Shown: positions 51,327 to 60,600, counted from the stretch's first letter. The stretch is DNA of 64,000 nucleotides from Pedococcus sp. 5OH_020 (GCF_027812955.1 NZ_JAPYZV010000007.1:186001-250000), one strand, 5' to 3'. A program made the numbers and translations. Notes: generated by a model from the sequence alone, not told the origin.

Positions 51327-51338
51327 GACAACGTTGTC
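51327..51338. promoter_or_regulatory. LacI-type operator 2, upstream of the sugar ABC operon
   Basis: GACAACGTTGTC, a perfect 12-base palindrome with the central CG expected for LacI regulators, placed at about the transcription start of the ABC operon. Confidence 0.8.
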
Positions 51339-51372
51339 ATACGGGGCGCCTGCCCCAGGAAGTGAGTCCCCT

Positions 51373-52509
51373 ATGTATGCAGTGCTTCCCCAGAGCGGTG
51401 GCCGCCGTCGGGCAGGCCGTACCGCCCTGGCCATCACCGCTGCGGTCTCCACCGCGGTCACCCTCGCGGCCTGCAACCGCAGCAGCCCGTCCGACTCTGC
51501 CGGAGCGAGCAGCGGCGGCGGAGGTGGAGGGCAGAAGACGGTCGGAGTCAGCCTCATCACGAAGGACTCCACGAACCCGTTCTTCGTCGCCATGCAGAAG
51601 GGCGCGAAGGGCGACGCCAGCAAGAACAACGTCAAGCTGACGGTCGCCTCCGGCAAGCAGGAGGGCGACGACCAGGGCCAGATCACGGCGATCGAGGACT
51701 CGATCGCCCGTGGCGACAAGGGCATCCTCATCACGCCGATGAGCACCGGCGTCAACGCCGCGATGAAGAAGGCCAGGGACGCCGGACTGTTCGTGATCGC
51801 CCTCGACACACCCCCGGACCCGCCGAGCACCGTGGACATCACCTTCGCCACGGACAACCGTCAGGCCGGCAAGCTCGACGGACAGTGGGCGGCGGCGCAG
51901 CTGGCCGGCAAGCCGGCAGTCATCGCCCTCCTCGATCTCTTCAACGACAAGATCGTCTCCGTCGACTACAACCGCGACCAGGGTTTCCTGGAGGGCATGG
52001 GGATCGATGTCAAGAACCCCAAGAAGAACGGTGACGAGGCCAAGACCGGCAAGTACACCGGCGGCAAGGGCGGCGACTACACGATCGTGTGCAACGAGGC
52101 CGGGAACGGTGCCGAGGACGGCGGGCGCACCGCGATGGAGAAGTGCCTGTCCAAGAACCCCAACATCAACCTCGTCTACACCATCAACGAGCCGACGGCC
52201 GTCGGCGCCAACGCGGCACTGAAGGCGGCCAACAAGACCGCGCTCATCGTCTCGGTCGACGGTGGCTGCGCCGGCGTGAGCAGCGTCAAGAGCGGCGTCA
52301 TCGGCGCCACCGCCCAGCAGTATCCGCTGAAGATGGCGACGCTCGGCATGGAGGCGATCGCGAAGGTCGCCCGCGGCGGTGAGAAGCCGAAGACCTCGCC
52401 AGGTCTGGACTTCTTCAACACCGGCGTCGCCCTGGTCACCGACAAGAAGGCGGACGGCGTCGACAGCATCTCGGCCGACGACGGCGCCAAGATCTGCTGG
52501 GGCAACTGA
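51373..52509 (+). CDS. Sugar-binding lipoprotein, FrcB/RbsB-like
   Basis: 378 residues from the ATG at 51373. Lipoprotein signal with lipobox LAAC, a Ser/Gly linker, then a type I periplasmic-binding fold (VGVSLITKDSTNPFFVAMQKGAK, DKGILITPMSTGVNAAMKKARDAGLFVIALDTPPD, ATDNRQAGKLDGQWAA). Closest in style to fructose/ribose binders of the FrcB group. The transporter order (binding protein, permease, single-domain ATPase) fits FrcBCA. The sugar itself is inferred, not shown. Confidence 0.92.
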   Translation: MYAVLPQSGGRRRAGRTALAITAAVSTAVTLAACNRSSPSDSAGASSGGGGGGQKTVGVSLITKDSTNPFFVAMQKGAKGDASKNNVKLTVASGKQEGDDQGQITAIEDSIARGDKGILITPMSTGVNAAMKKARDAGLFVIALDTPPDPPSTVDITFATDNRQAGKLDGQWAAAQLAGKPAVIALLDLFNDKIVSVDYNRDQGFLEGMGIDVKNPKKNGDEAKTGKYTGGKGGDYTIVCNEAGNGAEDGGRTAMEKCLSKNPNINLVYTINEPTAVGANAALKAANKTALIVSVDGGCAGVSSVKSGVIGATAQQYPLKMATLGMEAIAKVARGGEKPKTSPGLDFFNTGVALVTDKKADGVDSISADDGAKICWGN

Positions 52510-52511
52510 CC

Positions 52512-53537
52512 ATGACTGCCACCACGGTCACCTCTGCTGCCGCCGAGTTCGCTCGGCGGCAGCAGTCGCCGGTCCAGCGGATCCAGCATCAGCTACACGG
52601 CCGGCCCTGGCTGAGTCCACTGTTCCTGCTGCTCGTCGCGTTCGTGGCGTTCTTCGTCGCGACGCCGACCTTCCTGACGGCCAACTCGATGGGCATCCTG
52701 CTGCAGCAGACCGCGATCGTGGCGGCGCTGGCAGTGGGCCAGACCCTGGTCATCCTCACCGCGGGCATCGACCTGTCGGTCGGGGCCATCATGGTGCTGT
52801 CGATGATGGTCATGGCCACCCTGTCCAAGGACGGTGGGATGCCGGGGGTCCTGGGGCTCTTCGTCGGACTGCTGCTGGCGGTGGGGGCGGGCGCTCTCAA
52901 CGGGCTGCTGGTCACTCGCATCAACCTGCCACCGTTCATCGTCACCCTCGGCACACTGAGCATCTACACCGCCATCGCGTTGCTGTACTCCGGCGGGGAG
53001 AGCATCCAGTCCGCACACCTGCCGGGGCTGCTGAACTTCCTCGGTGACGGGTTCGGCATCGGCGCGTTCCGGCTGACGTGGGGCATCGTCGTGGTGGTCA
53101 TCATCTACGCCGTCGTCGGCTTCGCCCTGTCCCAGACCGCCTGGGGCCGATATGTGTACGCCGTGGGCGACGACCCCGAGTCGGCTCGCCTGTCCGGCGT
53201 CCCGAGCAAGCGAATCCTCCTGGCCGTATACACCGTGGCCGGCCTCATCTACGGCATCGCCGCCTGGGTCCTCATCGGCCGCGCCGGCGCCGCCACCCCC
53301 AACGCCGTCCCGGACGCCAACCTGCAGAGCATCACCGCAGTCGTCATCGGCGGCACCAGCCTGTTCGGCGGCCGCGGCCGGCTCGTCGGCAGCCTCATCG
53401 GCGCCCTCATCGTCCAGACCCTGCAGTTCGGGCTCTCCCAGATGGGCGTCGACCAGCAGTGGCGTGTGCTCGCGACCGGCATCCTCGTCGTCGTGGCCGT
53501 CGCCGTCGACCAGTGGATCAGGAAGGTCAAGGCATGA
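52512..53537 (+). CDS. Sugar ABC permease, FrcC/RbsC-like
   Basis: 341 residues, ATG 2 bases after the previous stop. About nine membrane helices and the family signature AVGDDPESARLSGVPSKRILLAVYTVAGLIYGIA. Motifs GQTLVILTAGIDLSVGAIM and VVIGGTSLFGGRGRLVGSLIGA mark BPD_transp_2 permeases for monosaccharides. Confidence 0.94.
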   Translation: MTATTVTSAAAEFARRQQSPVQRIQHQLHGRPWLSPLFLLLVAFVAFFVATPTFLTANSMGILLQQTAIVAALAVGQTLVILTAGIDLSVGAIMVLSMMVMATLSKDGGMPGVLGLFVGLLLAVGAGALNGLLVTRINLPPFIVTLGTLSIYTAIALLYSGGESIQSAHLPGLLNFLGDGFGIGAFRLTWGIVVVVIIYAVVGFALSQTAWGRYVYAVGDDPESARLSGVPSKRILLAVYTVAGLIYGIAAWVLIGRAGAATPNAVPDANLQSITAVVIGGTSLFGGRGRLVGSLIGALIVQTLQFGLSQMGVDQQWRVLATGILVVVAVAVDQWIRKVKA

Positions 53538-54364
53538 CTGTGACAGACCTCGAGGTCGCCCACGGAGGCACCCCGGCCGGCAAGGAGCACATCTACACCC
53601 AGCAGCCCGTGCTCTCGGCGCGCAAGCTGGTCATCACCTTCGGGCGCGTGGTCGGCCTCGACGGGGTGGACCTCGACCTCTACCCGGGAGAGGTACTGGC
53701 GGTCATCGGCGACAACGGCGCCGGCAAGTCGACCCTCATCAAGTGCCTCACCGGCGCCTACGTCGCGGACTCCGGCGAGATCACCATGAACGGCCAGACC
53801 GTCCACTTCCGCAAGCCTCAGGACGCCCGCGAGGCAGGCATCGAGACGGTCTACCAGCAGCTGGCCGTCATCCCCGCCCTGGACATCGCCAGCAACCTCT
53901 ACCTCGCCCGTGAGGAACGCCGCAAGGGCCCCCTCGGCTCGATCTTCCGGATGCTCGACAAGAAGGGCATGGAACGCCGCGCCGGACAGTCCGTCCAGGA
54001 CCTCGGCATCCAGACCATCCAGAACATGAACCAAGCGGTGGAGACGCTCTCCGGCGGCCAGCGCCAAGCCGTCGCTGTCGCCCGCGCCGCCGCCTTCGGA
54101 AGCAAGGTCGTCGTCCTCGACGAGCCGACCGCCGCCCTCGGCGTCAAAGAGTCCGGGATGGTCCTGGACATGGTCAAGCAGCTCCGCGACAAAGGCCTGT
54201 CCATCATCCTCATCAGCCACAACATGCCCCACGTCTGGGAGGTCGCCGACCGCATCCACATCCAACGTCTCGGCGGCCGCGCCGGGGTCATCACGCCGCA
54301 GACCCATGACATGGGGGAAGGCGTCGCGATCATGACCGGAGCCAAGCGGCTGGACGCCGCGTGA
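53534..54364 (+). CDS. Sugar ABC ATPase, single nucleotide-binding domain (FrcA type)
   Basis: 276 residues, ATGA overlap. Walker A GDNGAGKST, signature LSGGQRQAVAVARA, Walker B VVVLDEPTAALG, H-loop LISHNM. It carries one NBD rather than the fused pair of RbsA/XylG, which is the FrcA pattern; two copies would form the dimer. A 30-residue tail at the N-terminus precedes the core. Coupled by GTGA to the stress protein gene. Confidence 0.94.
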   Translation: MTVTDLEVAHGGTPAGKEHIYTQQPVLSARKLVITFGRVVGLDGVDLDLYPGEVLAVIGDNGAGKSTLIKCLTGAYVADSGEITMNGQTVHFRKPQDAREAGIETVYQQLAVIPALDIASNLYLAREERRKGPLGSIFRMLDKKGMERRAGQSVQDLGIQTIQNMNQAVETLSGGQRQAVAVARAAAFGSKVVVLDEPTAALGVKESGMVLDMVKQLRDKGLSIILISHNMPHVWEVADRIHIQRLGGRAGVITPQTHDMGEGVAIMTGAKRLDAA

Positions 54365-54765
54365 GCGAGAGCATCGTCGTCGGGTACATCCCCACGCCCG
54401 AGGGCATAGCGGCGTTCGAGCGCGCGAAGGACGAGGCACTCTTCCGCGGCACTCGGCTCGTGGTGGTGAACACCGGCCACCACGGCGACTTCGCCAGCCC
54501 GATCTTCGCGACGCCCGAGGACATCGACGCCATCACGGCGGAGCTGACGCGGACGGGTCTGTCCTTCGACGTGGTCCAACCCACCGGTGGCCTCGCCGCC
54601 GCGGACGAGATCCTGCGGGTGGCAGAAACAGAGGACGCCTCGCTGATCGTGATCGGCATGCGTCACCGGACGCCGGTAGGCAAGCTCCTCCTGGGCAGTA
54701 CCTCTCAGCAGGTGCTGCTCGACGCCTCCTGCGCGGTGCTGGCGGTCAAGGCACCGGCAGCCTGA
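54361..54765 (+). CDS. Universal stress protein, UspA fold
   Basis: 134 residues; GTG start overlapping the ATPase stop. Single Usp domain with the ATP-binding pattern GMRHRTPVGKLLLGSTSQQVLLDASCAVLAV (G-2x-G-9x-G-S). Being the fourth gene of a sugar-import operon is unusual and suggests it ties transport to nucleotide status. No direct evidence of that. Confidence 0.9.
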   Translation: MSESIVVGYIPTPEGIAAFERAKDEALFRGTRLVVVNTGHHGDFASPIFATPEDIDAITAELTRTGLSFDVVQPTGGLAAADEILRVAETEDASLIVIGMRHRTPVGKLLLGSTSQQVLLDASCAVLAVKAPAA

Positions 54766-54800
54766 GGAGGGGCGGGGCTCAGGGCATACCTGGGCCCCGC

Positions 54801-56348
54801 TCAGCCGCGGGCGGCTCCCAGGCCGAGGACCACGGCGAGCCCCAGCGCGCTTCGCGGATCGTACGGTGTGCGCCAGAGTCCGCCGTGTACGGCCCCGCGA
54901 GCCTCCTGCTCCCACGGCGCGAGGGAGCGGAGCGGTGCCGTCCGGAGGTCATGGACGAGCAGGGCGGCCATGAGGGTGTTGCTGGTGGCCGGCTCGAACA
55001 CCTCGATCCCGAAGCGGTGCGCGCCCGCGTACGCGGAGGCGAGCGCGCGGTTCTTCAGCACCGACCGCGTGCGCGTCGGTGGTGCGACGTTGAGCGACAC
55101 GGTGACGCCGTCGTGGCCCGCCACCGTGGCACGCCAGCGCTGAAGCCGCTTGGCCAACGCGTAGTTGGGGCCCTGTTGCGGCACGAGGCTGTCGTTGATG
55201 CCAGGGTCCGCGCCCGGGGCGTAGTTGCGCCGGAGCAGCCTGCCGGCGCTAACGGTCCGCAGGGCGGGCCGCAGCAGCCGCATCGCGGCGGAGGGCGAGC
55301 CATAGCCCCGGGTCGAGTACTCGACGGCATCCCGCGGTACGGCGAAGACGTCGGTGGGGGTGGCGAGGAAGGCCAGGGCTACGTCGCGGCGACGGCGGAG
55401 GAGCTCCGCGCTCAACGCGTCCACAGCTGTCGAGACGCGTACGTTCGTCGACCCGTCGGCATACACGTAGTTGCCCAGGACGAGCCTTCCGTCCAAGCCG
55501 GACAGCCAGTCCGCCAGCTCGGGGAGGCCGTGGACGAGGTCGCCGCCGGCATGGGCCGCCAGGTCAGGTGCTGACCACCGGCTCGTCGCCGCGACCGGGA
55601 CGTGCACGGTGCCTGCGGATCCGGCGGTCACCCCCAGCACGCGTCGCCAGATGTCGGGGCGCGGTAGGTCGACCGCCACCACGTCGCCTCCCCACGACAG
55701 GACTGCCCGTAGCGGGCCCATCTCCGCACCGGCACCCAGCACCACGAGCCGCTGGTCGGACAGGTCCAGCCACCCCGGGTTGGCCATGACCTGGCGGACG
55801 GCCTCCGCCGCGGAGGGCTCCATGACGCCTCGAGCCACCCAGGCGTCGAGCTGGTGCGCCAGAGCATCGCCCTTCAGCCGTCGTCCGTGCAGGGGGATGC
55901 CGAGCTCCGTCACCCGTTCGCCCTGCCCGCGGACCGTCGCGGTCTCCAGCGCGGCACCACGCGGCGTGTCGAACGCCTGCTCCAGCCCTACCTCCCCGTC
56001 CTCCACGCTGACGCGCATCCGCCCGTGCAGCGAGGCGAGACCCGCACGCGCGATGCCCACGGCGGCACCGCCGTTCTCCAGGAGTCCCGCTTCTACCAAG
56101 CGCCTGAAGTGGCTGACGTATCCCTGTCGCCAGGCGGTGTCGCGCTCGGCGGACCGCGCGCCGACCGGGTCGACGCCCCTCAGCGCGTCCGCCACCACCG
56201 CACGCCCGAGGGCCGAGGTGCTGCGCCGGCCGTCGACCTCGGGGAACACCACGCCGCTGTGAGCCATGGAGCGGAGTATGTCAGCGAGGTCGTCCGCGGT
56301 CAGGTCGCAGCGACGGGCGGTCGGCCCGCCATCTTCCTCTTGTCCCAT
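54801..56348 (-). CDS. Conserved protein of unknown function, Rossmann-like core
   Basis: About 515 residues from MGQEEDGGPT; the start is uncertain (an ATG at 56267 is another choice, and neither has a good ribosome site). The centre carries LVVLGAGAEMGPLRAVLSWGGDVVAVDLPRPDIW, a dinucleotide- or SAM-like Gly loop with an acidic second strand. A later stretch (LVLGNYVYADGSTNVRVSTAVDAL, NAPPTRTRS-like) is conserved in proteins I recall only as hypothetical. No signal peptide; a hydrophobic C-terminus (ALGLAVVLGLGAARG) is short. I cannot assign a function. Confidence 0.7.
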   Translation of the reverse strand: MGQEEDGGPTARRCDLTADDLADILRSMAHSGVVFPEVDGRRSTSALGRAVVADALRGVDPVGARSAERDTAWRQGYVSHFRRLVEAGLLENGGAAVGIARAGLASLHGRMRVSVEDGEVGLEQAFDTPRGAALETATVRGQGERVTELGIPLHGRRLKGDALAHQLDAWVARGVMEPSAAEAVRQVMANPGWLDLSDQRLVVLGAGAEMGPLRAVLSWGGDVVAVDLPRPDIWRRVLGVTAGSAGTVHVPVAATSRWSAPDLAAHAGGDLVHGLPELADWLSGLDGRLVLGNYVYADGSTNVRVSTAVDALSAELLRRRRDVALAFLATPTDVFAVPRDAVEYSTRGYGSPSAAMRLLRPALRTVSAGRLLRRNYAPGADPGINDSLVPQQGPNYALAKRLQRWRATVAGHDGVTVSLNVAPPTRTRSVLKNRALASAYAGAHRFGIEVFEPATSNTLMAALLVHDLRTAPLRSLAPWEQEARGAVHGGLWRTPYDPRSALGLAVVLGLGAARG

Positions 56349-56534
56349 CCCTTCGCGGAGGCGCCGTGGACCAGAGCCTGTCCGCCGCTCAGCTGGAGCG
56401 CACAGTGTCGCTGCTGCGCCTCTGGCGGTGGCGGTGCCGGTACGTCCGTGGCAGTACGTGTACCGGCCACGGAGTTCGGTCCGTGACCCGGCCAACGCCC
56501 TACAAGGCCTGGCTGAGCCCACGGCTCGGGAACC

Positions 56535-58397
56535 TCACTCCACGCCGAGGCGGGCCTTGAGTCCGTCCAGCTCGACGCGCAGCTGGGTGGGCAGCGTGTC
56601 GCCGAACTTGGCGAACCACTCCTCGATCTGCGGGATCTCGGCCTTCCACTCCTCGGCGTCGACCTTGAGAGCCGCCTCGAGCGCGGCCTCGGTGAGGGCC
56701 AGGCCCTCGGTGTCGAGCGACTCGGGGGTGGGCACGTGGCCGATCGGCGTCTCGACCGCGGCGGCCTTGCCTTCGATGCGCTCGATCGCCCACTTCAGCA
56801 CGCGGCTGTTCTCACCGAAGCCGGGCCAGAGGAAGGGGCCCCAGGAGCCGTCCGCACTCTGCTCCCGGCGGAACCAGTTCACATAGAAGATCTTCGGGAG
56901 CTTGGCCGCGTCGGCGTCCTTGCCCAGGTTGATCCAGTGCTGGAAGTAGTCGCCTGCGTTGTAGCCGATGAACGGCAGCATCGCCATCGGGTCGCGACGC
57001 ACGACGCCGACGGCTCCGGTGGCGGCCGCGGTGGTCTCCGAGGACAGCGTGGCGCCCATGAACGTGCCGTGCACCCAGTCCCGGGACTCGGTCACGAGCG
57101 GAACGGTCGTCTTGCGCCGCCCCCCGAAGAAGATGGCGGAGATGGGCACGCCCTGGGGGTCGTAGTACTCCTTGGCCAGGATGTCGCACTGCTCGATCGG
57201 CGTGCAGTAGCGGCTGTTCGCGTGCGAGCTGAGGACGCCGGAGGCTCCGATCTCAGGGGTCCAGTCCTCGCCCTTCCAGCTGGTGGCATGGGCGGGAGTG
57301 TTCTCCAAGCCCTCCCACCAGATGTCGCCGTCGTCGGTCAGCGCCACGTTGGTGAACACGGAGTTGCCCTTGTTGATGGTCTTCATGGCGTTGGGGTTGG
57401 TGTGCTCGTTGGTGCCCGGGGCGACACCGAAGAAGCCGAACTCGGGGTTCACTGCGTACAGCCGGCCGTCCTCGCCGAACCGCATCCACGCGATGTCGTC
57501 ACCGAGGGTCTCGACCTTCCACCCGGGGATGGTGGGGGCCAGCATGGCGAGGTTGGTCTTGCCGCACGCGCTCGGGAACGCGGCAGCGACGTAGTAGACC
57601 TGCTGTTCGGGCGAGACGAGCTTGAGGATGAGCATGTGCTCGGCGAGCCAGCCTTCGTCGCGCGCCATCACGCTGGCGATGCGCAGGGAGTAGCACTTCT
57701 TGCCGAGCAGGGCGTTGCCGCCGTAGCCGGACCCGTACGACCAGATCATCCGCTCCTCGGGGAACTGGACGATGTACTTCTCGGGGTTGCAGGGCCATTT
57801 CACGTCCTGCTGCCCGGGCTCCAAAGGTGCGCCCACGGAGTGCAGCGCCGGGACGTACTTTGCGTCCTCGCCGAGCTCCTCGATGCGGCGAAGCACGTTG
57901 ACCCCGGTGCGGGCCATGACGCGCATCGACACCACGACATACTCGGAGTCGGTGATCTCGACCCCGAACATCGGGTTCTCGGCGTTCAGGTGACCCATGA
58001 CGAAGGGGATGACGTACATCGTCCGGCCCTTCATGCAGCCGGCGTACAAGCCCCGCATCAGGTCCTTCATCTCGCCGGGGGCCATCCAGTTGTTGGTCGG
58101 CCCGGAGTCCTTCTCCTCGACAGAGCAGATGAAGGTGCGGTCCTCGACACGGGCGACGTCGGTGGGGTCGGAGGCGGCGTAGAAGCTGTTCGGCTTCTTC
58201 TGCTCGTCCAGGCGCACGAACGTGCCGGCTGCGACGAGCTTGTCGGTGAGGCGCGCCCACTCCTGGTCCGAGCCGGTCACCCACTCGATGCGGTCGGGCG
58301 TCGTCATCGCCGCCACCTCGTCGACCCATGCCTGCAGGCCTGCATGTGTGGTGCCGCCCACCCGCTCGTTCGTCTGCTGCGTCGCCTCGGTCGTCAT
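56535..58397 (-). CDS. pckG: GTP-dependent phosphoenolpyruvate carboxykinase
   Basis: 620 residues from [15 protein letters not shown]. Converts oxaloacetate and GTP to PEP, GDP and CO2, the entry to gluconeogenesis. The P-loop with its reactive cysteine is [12 protein letters not shown]; also [30 protein letters not shown] and [14 protein letters not shown] are seen. Length is normal for the GTP class. AAAGGG lies about 13 bases before the ATG, a loose ribosome site. A palindrome 204 bases upstream (58601-58625) may take part in its control by carbon source. Confidence 0.96.
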   Translation of the reverse strand: MTTEATQQTNERVGGTTHAGLQAWVDEVAAMTTPDRIEWVTGSDQEWARLTDKLVAAGTFVRLDEQKKPNSFYAASDPTDVARVEDRTFICSVEEKDSGPTNNWMAPGEMKDLMRGLYAGCMKGRTMYVIPFVMGHLNAENPMFGVEITDSEYVVVSMRVMARTGVNVLRRIEELGEDAKYVPALHSVGAPLEPGQQDVKWPCNPEKYIVQFPEERMIWSYGSGYGGNALLGKKCYSLRIASVMARDEGWLAEHMLILKLVSPEQQVYYVAAAFPSACGKTNLAMLAPTIPGWKVETLGDDIAWMRFGEDGRLYAVNPEFGFFGVAPGTNEHTNPNAMKTINKGNSVFTNVALTDDGDIWWEGLENTPAHATSWKGEDWTPEIGASGVLSSHANSRYCTPIEQCDILAKEYYDPQGVPISAIFFGGRRKTTVPLVTESRDWVHGTFMGATLSSETTAAATGAVGVVRRDPMAMLPFIGYNAGDYFQHWINLGKDADAAKLPKIFYVNWFRREQSADGSWGPFLWPGFGENSRVLKWAIERIEGKAAAVETPIGHVPTPESLDTEGLALTEAALEAALKVDAEEWKAEIPQIEEWFAKFGDTLPTQLRVELDGLKARLGVE

Positions 58398-58789
58398 TCT
58401 GATCGGCCGTCCCTTTCGTCCCGGGCGAGGCCCGTGGATCAATGAGGTCATGCGTCCATGCCGCGCTGGCCTTGTCCCAGAGGGTGAACGCTCCTGATCT
58501 GGTCACCGTACGCTGGGCAACTCGCCGGTAGGTACCACGAACGGTCGAGACGACTCGTGAGACGGCTCACAGCCGGCGCTCGCCGTGCAGCGCGCTGCGA
58601 GGTTCTTGCACTCACTGCAAGAACCACACGGAAAGCGTTGCGCTCCTTGCTAATTGGTATGCGGTCGCTCACCACGGTCGCCGTCGCGCCTCCACCCGCG
58701 GGTGGCATGCGGCACCCTGATTTCGCCGCCGACGGTCCACCCGGTAGTCTTTCCCGTCGTTGCTCTGGGCGATCCTCGGGGCAGCATCC
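58398..58789. other. Gap between pckG and tRNA-Arg
   Basis: No gene seen; a + strand frame at 58557-58799 is short and not convincing. It must hold the pckG promoter (minus strand) and the tRNA promoter (plus strand). The one distinct signal is the TTGCA palindrome at 58601-58625. Confidence 0.5.
58601..58625. promoter_or_regulatory. Palindrome GGTTCTTGCA-N5-TGCAAGAACC
   Basis: Perfect 10-base arms around CTCAC. The core TTGCA-N5-TGCAA is the size of a dimeric repressor or activator site. There is no T-run, so a terminator is less likely. Confidence 0.5.
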
Positions 58790-58862
58790 GCGCCCGTAGC
58801 TCAACGGATAGAGCATCTGACTACGGATCAGAAGGTTAGGGGTTCGAATCCCTTCGGGCGCA
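58790..58862 (+). tRNA. tRNA-Arg(ACG)
   Basis: 73 bases. The acceptor GCGCCCG pairs with CGGGCGC, the anticodon loop is CTACGGA (anticodon ACG), and the T-arm is AGGGG-TTCGAAT-CCCTT. CCA is not encoded. It is the apparent attachment site of the element to the right. Confidence 0.97.
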
Positions 58863-58886
58863 CTCTGTGTTGAGACAGACGGTTGG

Positions 58887-58917
58887 GGCCCTGACCTGCG
58901 GAGACGCGGTCGGGGCC
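58887..58917. terminator. Terminator after tRNA-Arg
   Basis: 10-pair stem GGCCCTGACC with GGTCGGGGCC (one G-U pair) and an 11-base loop, 24 bases after the tRNA. Confidence 0.7.
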
Positions 58918-58958
58918 TTACTCGTCGCCGACGCTGATCGGGCCCGTTGGGGCACTCC

Positions 58959-58982
58959 ATGGGCCCAAGAATGGGCCCAACA
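58959..58982. repeat. 12-base tandem repeat with GGGCCC cores
   Basis: ATGGGCCCAAGA then ATGGGCCCAACA, between the tRNA and the excisionase-like gene. Possible arm-type site for integrase or excisionase. Confidence 0.6.
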
Positions 58983-59102
58983 ATTGAGAACCAGGGGCGC
59001 GAGTCGGCCGTGGAGACTGGATGTGTGCTCCAGTCATGTCGCGCCGCATTCGGACGCAGAACCGTCCTCCCAAGTGACCACCAGACGTCGCCAGGGTGGC
59101 CT

Positions 59103-59333
59103 ATGTCGGGCATGAAGACCGCAACCGCACACTGGACCACCGAGGACACCCAGCCAACCCTTCTGTTGACGCTTGGCGAGGTCGCATCGCATCTGCGGTG
59201 TACCCGCCGCAGCGTCGAGCGTGAAGTAGCGCGCCATCACCTACGCGTCGTTCGCATCGGCCGTTCCGTGCGCGTCGAGCGACGCGAGCTCAACCGCTAC
59301 CTCAAGTCTCTGAGCGCCCCCGATGAAGGGTAG
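59103..59333 (+). CDS. xis: Excisionase-like helix-turn-helix protein
   Basis: 76 residues from MSGMKTATAHW. A MerR/excisionase-type HTH is seen in LTLGEVASHLRCTRRSVEREVARHHLRVVRIGRSVRVERRELNRYL. AGGGTGG precedes the ATG closely; a second ATG three codons later is possible. Overlaps the integrase start by 11 bases. Probably directs excision or controls the integrase. Confidence 0.8.
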   Translation: MSGMKTATAHWTTEDTQPTLLLTLGEVASHLRCTRRSVEREVARHHLRVVRIGRSVRVERRELNRYLKSLSAPDEG

Positions 59334-60600
59334 GCGCCGACTCTCAGCCGAGGAGACCACCTCGTCCAAGTACCGGGGTAAGGACGGTCGCTGGCACGCG
59401 CGGGTGACCATGGGGACGCGACTAGATGGCCGTCCTGATCGCAAGCACATCAGTCGAAGTGCCAAGGGCGATCTGGACCGGGCAGTTCGCGCGCTGGAAC
59501 GGTCCCGCGACACCGGCCAGTACACATGGACCGAGTCCGACCCGACCCTGGGTCAGTGGCTGGAGCACTGGCTCGAGAACGTCCTGCCCTCCACGGTGCG
59601 GTGGAAGACGCTGTCAACGTACCGAAGCCAGATGGGAGTGCACATCGTTCCTGCTTTGGGTTCCATTCGACTCAGCTCGTTGCGCCCGGAAACCCTTGAA
59701 AAACACTATCGGCGAATGCTGGAGGCCGGCAACTCGGCCAGCTTGGTCCACGCGGTCCACCGTGTGCTCCGATCCGGGCTGAACGAAGCGGTTCGGCGGC
59801 AGCGTCTTGCATCGAACCCAGCCATGATCGCTCGACCGCCCCGCATGCCCAGGCACGAGGTCCAACCGCTCACCAGGGACGAGTGCGTGGCGGTCCTTGG
59901 CGCCGCTCGAACTCGCAGAAACGCTGCACGCTGGTCAGTCGCGCTGTCTCTTGGTCTACGTCAGGGCGAGGCCCTCGGTATCCAGTGGTCCGACATCGAC
60001 TTCGACAACGGCACCTTGCGGATCCAGCGAGCCGTGCAGCGTCAAACCTGGGAGCACGGGTGCCGCCTCGCAGCTGGCGGTTCCCAGCCCTCATGCGGCC
60101 GGAAGCGCGGGGCTGACTGTCCAAATCGGCGAAATGGGGGCATCCGCCTGGTGGAGACAAAAACCAACGCCTCCAGGCGCTCCATCTCCCTGCCCCCACC
60201 CTTGGTGCAAGAACTGCGGCTGCACCGTCGTGACCAGGCGCAGGAAGGCCTTCGTGTGGGTCCCGCCTGGGCGAGGGCTCTGGATCTGACCTTCCCCGAC
60301 GAAGTGGGTCGCCCGATGGACCCAGCTCGCGACTGGCGTGAGTGGAAGGCGATTTTGAGAGCTTCAGGTGTGCGTGATGCGCGACTGCACGACGCGCGGC
60401 ACACTGCCGCGACCCTCCTGCTGGTGCAGGGCGTGGACCTTCGAACAGTCATGGCCATCATGGGATGGACGGAAATGGCGACTGCGCAGCGGTACGCCCA
60501 TGCGGTGGACGAGCTTCGGGTGGAGGCAGCCCGACGGATGGGTGCCGCGCTGTGGCCTGGAAATCCGAGCCAGGACGTCAGCCTGCATCTCCAGGGCTAG
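59323..60600 (+). CDS. int: Tyrosine-type integrase
   Basis: 425 residues. N-terminal SAM-like arm and core-binding domains (LGQWLEHWLENVLPSTVRWKTLSTY), then the catalytic domain with Arg213 (LGLRQGEALGI), His356-x-x-Arg359 (HDARHTAATLL) and nucleophile Tyr391 (RYAHAV). Between strands an insertion at about 245-266 has His245, Cys247, Cys258 and Cys266, a possible zinc knuckle seen in some actinobacterial integrases. All catalytic residues are present, so it is probably active. Integrates the element at tRNA-Arg. Confidence 0.94.
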   Translation: MKGRRRLSAEETTSSKYRGKDGRWHARVTMGTRLDGRPDRKHISRSAKGDLDRAVRALERSRDTGQYTWTESDPTLGQWLEHWLENVLPSTVRWKTLSTYRSQMGVHIVPALGSIRLSSLRPETLEKHYRRMLEAGNSASLVHAVHRVLRSGLNEAVRRQRLASNPAMIARPPRMPRHEVQPLTRDECVAVLGAARTRRNAARWSVALSLGLRQGEALGIQWSDIDFDNGTLRIQRAVQRQTWEHGCRLAAGGSQPSCGRKRGADCPNRRNGGIRLVETKTNASRRSISLPPPLVQELRLHRRDQAQEGLRVGPAWARALDLTFPDEVGRPMDPARDWREWKAILRASGVRDARLHDARHTAATLLLVQGVDLRTVMAIMGWTEMATAQRYAHAVDELRVEAARRMGAALWPGNPSQDVSLHLQG

